From Clostridiales bacterium UBA6468 (GTDB lineage: Bacteria > Bacillota > Clostridia > Oscillospirales > Oscillospiraceae): 16,750 nt of DNA. The DNA lies in the NCBI GenBank assembly GCA_002436765.1, contig DJNI01000020.1, positions 1-16,750 on the forward strand. Reading direction: 5' to 3'. The first letter of the stretch is position 1, and every line of letters begins with the position of its first letter. Positions 12,372-16,750 of this stretch are shown here, piece after piece. The notes under the pieces were generated by a model. That model worked only from the letters and a program-made list of their open reading frames with translations, made no database searches and was not told where the DNA came from. A program made the position numbers and the translations under genes.

Positions 12372-14855
12372 TTAGAAATGCTTTCTCTTGCGGTCGAAGA
12401 CGCAGACAGCGGCCGCGCCGCAGAAGGAGAACAGCAGGACGCTGCTTAAGGTCATGACGATCTCGCCGTCGCCGGTCTTGGGAACGTTGTCCTTGCCGGA
12501 GTTGGACTTCCACTGCGCCTTGTAGGTGACGGTGCCGGTCACGGTGTCGGTGACCTTGGGAGACCAGCCGGTGAAGGTGTAGCCGGAGCGCTTGGGAGTG
12601 CCGCTGAACTTGGGCGTATTTTCGCCGTAAGCCAGGTCGGCGTAAACCTGATTCTTGAAGATCACCTTGTTCTTCACGCCGTCGGTGTAGGTGACGGTGT
12701 AAAGCGTACACTTGACCTTGAAGGTGACGCTGCTGGTTTCGGCAGTCCACTTTCCGTCCTTCCAGGTCAGCGTGATGGTCTTGGTGGCAGTGTCATCCAG
12801 CTCATGCTTGCCGACCCCATACGTGGCGGTGCTATACTCATCGACATACTTCTCCGCCTTGACGGTGAGGATGCAGGTGTATACACCGTTCTTGAGTTCG
12901 ACCTTGCCGACTTCGTAAGAGTTCTCCAGCAGAAGCCAAGTGGGGTCATGATGCTCGGTGGTGGTGCCGCAATGCAAGGTCACGGAGATTTCCGGGAGCT
13001 GCTCAAAGGTGGGCTCCGTGGGCGGGGTGATCTCGGTATTGCACGTGACAGTGAAGGTAAGAGGCTCGGCATTGCTGACGTTCCACGGTGTATAGCCGGT
13101 ATCCGTCTTCGTCGCGCTCAGGTAAACCAGTTTGACCTTGTCAATATTCTCGCTGCCGGCGAGACTGTGTCCGGGATAGGTTTCATTGTACTTATCAACG
13201 TATTTGTTCGCATAGACGCTGACCATACAGACATATGCGTCAGTTTGCTCCTGAATACTGGCAATGTAAGAATCCTCGATCAGGTCGTATTTTTCGTCAG
13301 GGTGGCTAGCGTTGGCATTGGTGCAGTCAACGGTCACCTTACCCAGAAGCTCGCGGAGTTCGTCAAGGGTGGGCTCCGTGGGAGGAACGACCTCGTCCTT
13401 GCACTTGACCTTGAAAACGACGGGGAGCGTGCCGCTCTTCACGGTTACGCTGTCCTTGTTGTAGGTGCTGTCAAACTTCACCACGATGGTCTGTTTCTCA
13501 GCCTCTCCGCCGGTCAGCCGGTGGGTCACGTTTGTATCCTCATTGTACTTGGCAACATACTTCGCTGCCTCAACAGTGATGGTGGAAGTGAAATTGCCGT
13601 ATCTATCCCCGTTGGTCACAGCGGAGAATCCGCCCACTGATGTATCGTATTCCTTAGCTGTGTGGCTGCTGTCGCTGACGCATTCGACCTTTATCTTACC
13701 CAGCAGCTCCTTGATCAGCATCTCGCTCTTGGATTCCCACTGGGCTTCGTATTTAGCGTTCTCAGTCACGGTTTCCGCAACTTCGGGAAGCCAGCCCGTG
13801 AAGTTGTAGCCTTCGCGGATAGGATTAACACCATTATTGTACTTGGGTGTCGGGTCGCCAGTTTTCAGACCGCTATGGACTTCGTTTGTAAACCACATTC
13901 CACCCCTGCCGTCGGTGTAGGTGACGGTGTAGGTATTCTCCTTCTCCCACACGGCGTACAGATTCGTCCAGCCGTTCACGGTCTGGCCGGTCACGTCGCT
14001 GCTCTGGCCTTCACGGCTCCAGTACAGGAAACGGTAGCCCTCGCGGGTCGGGGTGGGAGGGGTCGCGGTGGGAAGGGTGGAACCATGGCGCGCGGTGGTG
14101 CTGTACAACAGACCGTCGGTCTTGCTGTGGTCATTCTGGTAGGCAGCGAGGTCTTCCGCGCTCCGGAAGTAAACGACCTTCTCATAGTCATAGACCATGC
14201 CGATGATTTTCGTCCAGCCGTTGACTTTGATCTCGCTCAGACCGGCAGGGGGATTCGCAAGGTTCTCCTTGTAGGTGTTCCACGTGCCGTCGTCGTACCA
14301 GCCGGAGAAGTCGTACTTTCCGGTGTAGTAATCGCCGATGTCGAGCGTGGTCAGGTCAATGACATGACCCTTCGGCTGGCTCTCCAGAGAGACGGTCTTA
14401 TAAGCCTTAGAGGTGTCGCCATTGCGGTAGATCACGAGCTGGACGGTCTCGAGCATCTCCCACTGGGCGGTGTAAGTAACATTCCCGGTCACGGTATCGG
14501 TGACTGTGGGAGACCAGCCCTTGAATTGGTAGCCATCGCGGGTGGGAGTGCCGTTGAAAGCGGGGGTCTTATCGCCGGTCTTAAGATTTTCGGTGGCCTG
14601 ATCCTTGAAAATCTCTTCGTCGTCCACGCCGTCGGTGTAGGTGACGGTGTAGGTGACGGTGGCGGGCTTTTGCTCGGGCGCCTCCTGGCTCTGGGGCGCG
14701 GGGGGGTCGGCCTTCTTCTCGCCCTCGGTCTCTACGACTTGGGTATCGGTCAAATCCGTATTCTCTTCCGCCAGCGCGGCCGTGGGCAGAAGGGTGAAGA
14801 CCATGAACAGTGCCAGAAGCAGGCTGAAAACTCTGCGCAAACCATGGTTTTTCAT
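12372..14855 (-). CDS. InlB B-repeat, sortase-anchored (VPKTG) surface protein
   Basis: An 827-residue exported, wall-anchored protein, probably adhesin-like; its partner is unknown. A signal peptide (1-30) ends at TAALAEE. A charged Pro/Glu-rich segment leads to the first Listeria-Bacteroides (InlB B-type) repeat, about 65-135, with TDGV...GYQFKGWSP...YTAQWE. A divergent region with two GWY/YWSRE-type half repeats (about 137-300) is followed by a second B-repeat (305-375), three related Ig-like modules of about 105-115 residues (380-690) joined by PPTEPT linkers, and a last B-repeat (720-785). VPKTG at 791-795, a hydrophobic helix and DRKRKHF make the sorting signal. ATG 14855 is used because GGAGAG (14870-14865) is nine bases upstream; the ATG at 14876 overlaps that site. 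Its promoter is a perfect consensus. It is paralogous to the partial gene at the right edge. Confidence 0.92.
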   Translation of the reverse strand: MKNHGLRRVFSLLLALFMVFTLLPTAALAEENTDLTDTQVVETEGEKKADPPAPQSQEAPEQKPATVTYTVTYTDGVDDEEIFKDQATENLKTGDKTPAFNGTPTRDGYQFKGWSPTVTDTVTGNVTYTAQWEMLETVQLVIYRNGDTSKAYKTVSLESQPKGHVIDLTTLDIGDYYTGKYDFSGWYDDGTWNTYKENLANPPAGLSEIKVNGWTKIIGMVYDYEKVVYFRSAEDLAAYQNDHSKTDGLLYSTTARHGSTLPTATPPTPTREGYRFLYWSREGQSSDVTGQTVNGWTNLYAVWEKENTYTVTYTDGRGGMWFTNEVHSGLKTGDPTPKYNNGVNPIREGYNFTGWLPEVAETVTENAKYEAQWESKSEMLIKELLGKIKVECVSDSSHTAKEYDTSVGGFSAVTNGDRYGNFTSTITVEAAKYVAKYNEDTNVTHRLTGGEAEKQTIVVKFDSTYNKDSVTVKSGTLPVVFKVKCKDEVVPPTEPTLDELRELLGKVTVDCTNANASHPDEKYDLIEDSYIASIQEQTDAYVCMVSVYANKYVDKYNETYPGHSLAGSENIDKVKLVYLSATKTDTGYTPWNVSNAEPLTFTVTCNTEITPPTEPTFEQLPEISVTLHCGTTTEHHDPTWLLLENSYEVGKVELKNGVYTCILTVKAEKYVDEYSTATYGVGKHELDDTATKTITLTWKDGKWTAETSSVTFKVKCTLYTVTYTDGVKNKVIFKNQVYADLAYGENTPKFSGTPKRSGYTFTGWSPKVTDTVTGTVTYKAQWKSNSGKDNVPKTGDGEIVMTLSSVLLFSFCGAAAVCVFDRKRKHF

Positions 14856-14880
14856 CTTGAAATGCTCTCCTTTCATTGGT

Positions 14881-14930
14881 CAGTCCGTGCCAACGGTACA
14901 GACTGCCTGCACGGTAACACGATGGTTACC
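14881..14930 (-). promoter_or_regulatory. Double-hairpin 5' leader of the VPKTG surface-protein gene
   Basis: Two hairpins fill the leader. GGTAAC/GTTACC (14913-14918 with 14925-14930) would sit almost at the 5' end of the transcript. CAGTCTGT/ACGGACTG on the minus strand (14905-14898 with 14888-14881) lies just before the ribosome binding site and has a G-U pair that works only in the minus-strand RNA. No T run follows, so they may stabilise the mRNA or control translation. Confidence 0.5.
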
Positions 14931-14941
14931 TTTCTGACTGA

Positions 14942-14970
14942 ATTATACCCAATATCACGCAAAATGTCAA
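14942..14970 (-). promoter_or_regulatory. Perfect consensus sigma-A promoter
   Basis: On the minus strand, TTGACA (14970-14965), exactly 17 bases, TATAAT (14947-14942): all twelve consensus bases match. It drives the 827-residue surface protein with a leader of about 80 bases. Confidence 0.95.
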
Positions 14971-15005
14971 TGGGAGAAACCGTCGAATCCGCAATATTGT
15001 GCAAA

Positions 15006-15035
15006 AAGACAAGGCCGTCTCCGGGAGACGGCCTT
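15006..15035 (-). terminator. Terminator of the sortase gene
   Basis: AAGGCCGTCTC (15011-15021) pairs with GAGACGGCCTT (15025-15035); on the minus strand it is followed by GTCTTTTTG. It lies just beyond the sortase stop and just before the consensus promoter of the next gene. Confidence 0.8.
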
Positions 15036-15041
15036 TTGGGG

Positions 15042-15917
15042 CTATTTTTTCCGGGCGACGACCACGAACCGGCCGTCCTCCACATGGTAGGCGCAGGTCA
15101 CCAGGGTGATGAGCTTGTCGCCGTAACTCGCCGTTACGCCGGTGTCGTAGAGGGCTTTTTCCCGGAAATTGGCGACGGCGTCGTCAAAATCCGCCGCGTC
15201 CGCCGCGTCGATGAACTGATAGAACTTGAAGCAGTCCTCATAGGTGTAATAGACCCGGTCGTAGAAGGCCGCCAGCACCTCGTACTCGCCCTCTTCGTAG
15301 AGGGTGTCGAAGTGGATGGTGGGGTGCGCCTGCCAGTAGGATTTGCTTTCGTACTTGGGCAGGGAGCGGAACATGCTGCCGTCGAGCATATTGTGGCCGT
15401 AGATCAGCAGGTTGTCGCTGTCCGGCGAGCAGTTTGCGTCGATAAAGGGAATGCCGCCGTAGCTGTACTCCAGATCGAAATTCGTGTGGAGATATTTCTC
15501 CGGGTCGGTGGGGGTGTACATCACCGGGTAGTCGATGGCGGTGCCGTCGATGCGCAGCCAGCCGAACAGGTCGTGGTTCTGCTCATACAGGGGGGCGTAT
15601 TTCGCCAGAATCACCGGCTCCGTGGGCTCCGGCTCCGTGGGGGCGGTGGTTTCCGCCGCCGGCTCGGCGGGCTGGGTTTCCGTCGGCGCGGTCTGGGTGG
15701 CCGTGGCGTTTTCCTCCACCATTTCGGAGAGCTTGCGGAAATCGCTGCGTGCCTTGCCCATGTGGATCAGGACGGCGGCCACCGCCACCAGAGCAACGCA
15801 GAACACCGCCGCGAGGATGATGAACAGGGGACTCGGCCGCTTGCTTCTGCCCTGTCCGCCGCGGCGGGGCGGGGCGGAGCGGCGGGGGGTCTGGTACTTT
15901 CCTTGCTTGCTTGCCAT
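15042..15917 (-). CDS. Class B sortase
   Basis: A 291-residue membrane-bound transpeptidase that cleaves sorting signals after Thr and links surface proteins to the wall or to each other. A basic, Arg/Pro-rich cytoplasmic N-terminus (1-28) precedes one transmembrane helix (about 29-51), a Thr/Glu/Pro-rich stalk (about 68-100) and the sortase domain (about 105-291). The catalytic triad is complete: His175 in IYGHNM, Cys275 in TLVTCAYH and Arg283 in DGRFVVVARK. The spacing and the long insert between His and Cys are class B features. AGAGG eight bases before ATG 15917 sets the start. It lies between two paralogous VPKTG proteins, its likely substrates. It has a terminator, but no good promoter of its own, so it probably depends on read-through from the upstream surface gene. 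The stalk resembles that of the kinase at 2137. Confidence 0.95.
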   Translation of the reverse strand: MASKQGKYQTPRRSAPPRRGGQGRSKRPSPLFIILAAVFCVALVAVAAVLIHMGKARSDFRKLSEMVEENATATQTAPTETQPAEPAAETTAPTEPEPTEPVILAKYAPLYEQNHDLFGWLRIDGTAIDYPVMYTPTDPEKYLHTNFDLEYSYGGIPFIDANCSPDSDNLLIYGHNMLDGSMFRSLPKYESKSYWQAHPTIHFDTLYEEGEYEVLAAFYDRVYYTYEDCFKFYQFIDAADAADFDDAVANFREKALYDTGVTASYGDKLITLVTCAYHVEDGRFVVVARKK

Positions 15918-15938
15918 GCTTTTTTCCTCTCAATACGG

Positions 15939-15956
15939 GATGCTCCGGGGAGCATC
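15939..15956 (-). promoter_or_regulatory. Hairpin in the sortase leader
   Basis: GATGCTC (15939-15945) and GAGCATC (15950-15956) form a 7-bp stem with a four-base loop, between the upstream terminator and the sortase ribosome binding site. There is no T run. It may protect or shield the sortase message; no function is demonstrated. Confidence 0.4.
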
Positions 15957-15962
15957 TCCGGG

Positions 15963-15995
15963 AAAAGGGCGGCGACGGAAGCCCCGTCACCGCCC
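15963..15995 (-). terminator. Terminator of the partial VPKTG surface-protein gene
   Basis: GGGCGG (15967-15972) and GACGG (15974-15978) pair with CCGTC (15984-15988) and CCGCCC (15990-15995) around one mismatched base; TTTT follows on the minus strand. The mismatch and short tail would allow some read-through into the sortase gene. Confidence 0.75.
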
Positions 15996-16020
15996 TCGTT
16001 CAACAGTTTACGGTATTTTC

Positions 16021-16750
16021 TCAGCCCTGTCTTCTCTTCCGGCCGCAGACGCAGACGGCGGCCGCGCCGCAGAAGGAGAACAGCAGCACGCTGCCCAGGA
16101 TCATGACGAGCTCGCCGTCGCCGGTCTTGGGAACGTTGTCCTTGCCGGAGTTGGACTTCCAGGTGGCGGTGTAGGTCACGTCCTTGGTCACGGTGTCGGC
16201 GACCTTGGGCGTCCAGCCGGCGAAGGTGTAGCCCTTGCGGGTGGGATTCTTCGTGCCGAAGTCGGGGGTCTTGACGCCGTAGGCGAGATCTTCATAGACC
16301 ACGTCCTCGAAGACTTCCTTGCCGCTCACGCCGTCGGTGTAGATGACGGTGTAAAGCTCGCACTTGACCCTGAAGGTGACGCTGGCCGTGCCGGTCGTCC
16401 ACTTCTGGCCGTCCCAAGTCAGTGTGATATCCTTTGTGGCATCGTCATCCAGCGCGTGCTTGCCGTAGCCTCGGTCGTTATACTGTTCAACGTACTTCCC
16501 GGCCTTGACGGTGAGGGTGCAGGTGTAGGAATCGCCGGTCCGTTCGACCGCGCCGACGTCGTAGGAGTCCTTCAGCAGGTTTTTCCAGGTGAGATCGGCA
16601 TGCGCCTCGTGGGCGGTGCCGCATTCCACCTTCACTTCGATGGCCGGGAGCTGCTCATGGGTAGGCGCAGTGGGCTTATCGGTGGGCGGGGTGGTTACCT
16701 GCTCCCACTGGGCGGTGTAGGTCACGTTCTTGGTCACGGTGTCGGCGACC
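16021..16750 (-). CDS. C-terminal part of a second InlB B-repeat VPKTG surface protein (partial)
   Basis: The 3' part of a gene that continues past the right edge; the frame is open to base 16750, and the last visible codons read as the end of another B-repeat (ADTVTKNVTYTAQWE). The 240-odd residues visible hold that B-repeat end, a PPTDKPTAPTHEQLP linker, one Ig-like module similar to the third module of the 12372 gene, a complete B-repeat (TDGVSGKEVF...GYTFAGWTP...YTATWK), and the sorting signal VPKTG followed by a hydrophobic helix and GRKRRQG. The last 45 residues are nearly identical to those of the 12372 gene, also at DNA level (roughly 16030-16160 against 12380-12510). It is a tandem paralog. 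Upstream start, signal peptide and promoter lie outside the window. It and the sortase gene are in the same orientation, 103 bases apart. Confidence 0.92.
   Translation of the reverse strand, partial: VADTVTKNVTYTAQWEQVTTPPTDKPTAPTHEQLPAIEVKVECGTAHEAHADLTWKNLLKDSYDVGAVERTGDSYTCTLTVKAGKYVEQYNDRGYGKHALDDDATKDITLTWDGQKWTTGTASVTFRVKCELYTVIYTDGVSGKEVFEDVVYEDLAYGVKTPDFGTKNPTRKGYTFAGWTPKVADTVTKDVTYTATWKSNSGKDNVPKTGDGELVMILGSVLLFSFCGAAAVCVCGRKRRQG

Larger units (their letters stand above)
12679..16350. repeat. Repeated coding DNA of B-repeats and anchors in paralogous surface genes
   Basis: The DNA encoding the Tyr-Thr-Asp-Gly-Val start of each B-repeat recurs at about 12679, 13908, 14628 and (with one change) 16330. 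The anchor coding segments near 12380-12510 and 16030-16160 are also close copies. These are internal protein repeats and a recent tandem gene duplication, not a mobile element. Confidence 0.8.

Noticed and set aside
12679..14660. CRISPR array or non-coding direct repeats
   Set aside because: The recurring DNA lies in frame inside a protein-coding gene, encodes InlB B-repeats, and has irregular spacing of several hundred bases or more.
13662..16106. Very long plus-strand open frame of 814 codons across the sortase and surface genes
   Set aside because: It is the shadow of the minus-strand sortase and surface-protein genes in GC-rich DNA. It crosses three real signals (terminators and a consensus promoter) and its product is a low-complexity Gly/Val/Arg mix.

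Overview
The window looks like a chromosomal segment of a GC-rich, low-redundancy Clostridia, most likely of the Oscillospiraceae/Ruminococcaceae type. The reasons are a BofA-like sporulation protein, AGGAGG ribosome binding sites, TTG/GTG starts, TTGACA-N17-TATAAT promoters, a YerC-type TrpR-like regulator, and Gram-positive sortase substrates with a class B sortase. The exact genus is not determinable from the sequence alone. No rRNA, tRNA, CRISPR array, insertion sequence or phage gene was seen.

Layout, left to right. 1-141 is a leader or tail of unknown nature. 142-399 is a BofA-family membrane protein, convergent with an MscS-type channel (444-1238, minus). Divergent from that channel is a two-component operon: an OmpR-type response regulator (1440-2135) followed after one base by an unusually large, multi-membrane-segment histidine kinase with a Thr/Glu/Pro-rich extracellular stalk (2137-4800). 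A 652-base gap follows. It contains the kinase terminator, a candidate structured small RNA with its own strong terminator (about 4965-5090), AT-rich repeated boxes, a very good promoter and a structured 5' leader. The leader serves a highly codon-adapted surface protein with an NPKTG sorting signal (5453-6790). Next come a small two-helix membrane protein (6942-7202), a DUF1846 protein (7357-8823), a YerC-like regulator (8937-9248, minus), branched-chain aminotransferase IlvE (9489-10502) and a phosphoglucomutase/phosphomannomutase (10550-12232, minus). The right end is a cell-surface island on the minus strand: a repeat-rich VPKTG surface protein (12372-14855), a class B sortase (15042-15917) and the 3' end of a paralogous VPKTG surface protein running off the window (16021-16750).

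My reading is that the window holds two surface-display blocks separated by housekeeping genes. The left block is a two-component system next to an abundant NPKTG protein. The right block is a sortase sandwiched between paralogous InlB-B-repeat adhesin-like proteins. Whether the left kinase senses cell-surface state and controls either block is inference. The most unusual non-coding signals are the structured leader at 5341-5440, the candidate small RNA at 4965-5090 and the double-hairpin leader at 14881-14930.
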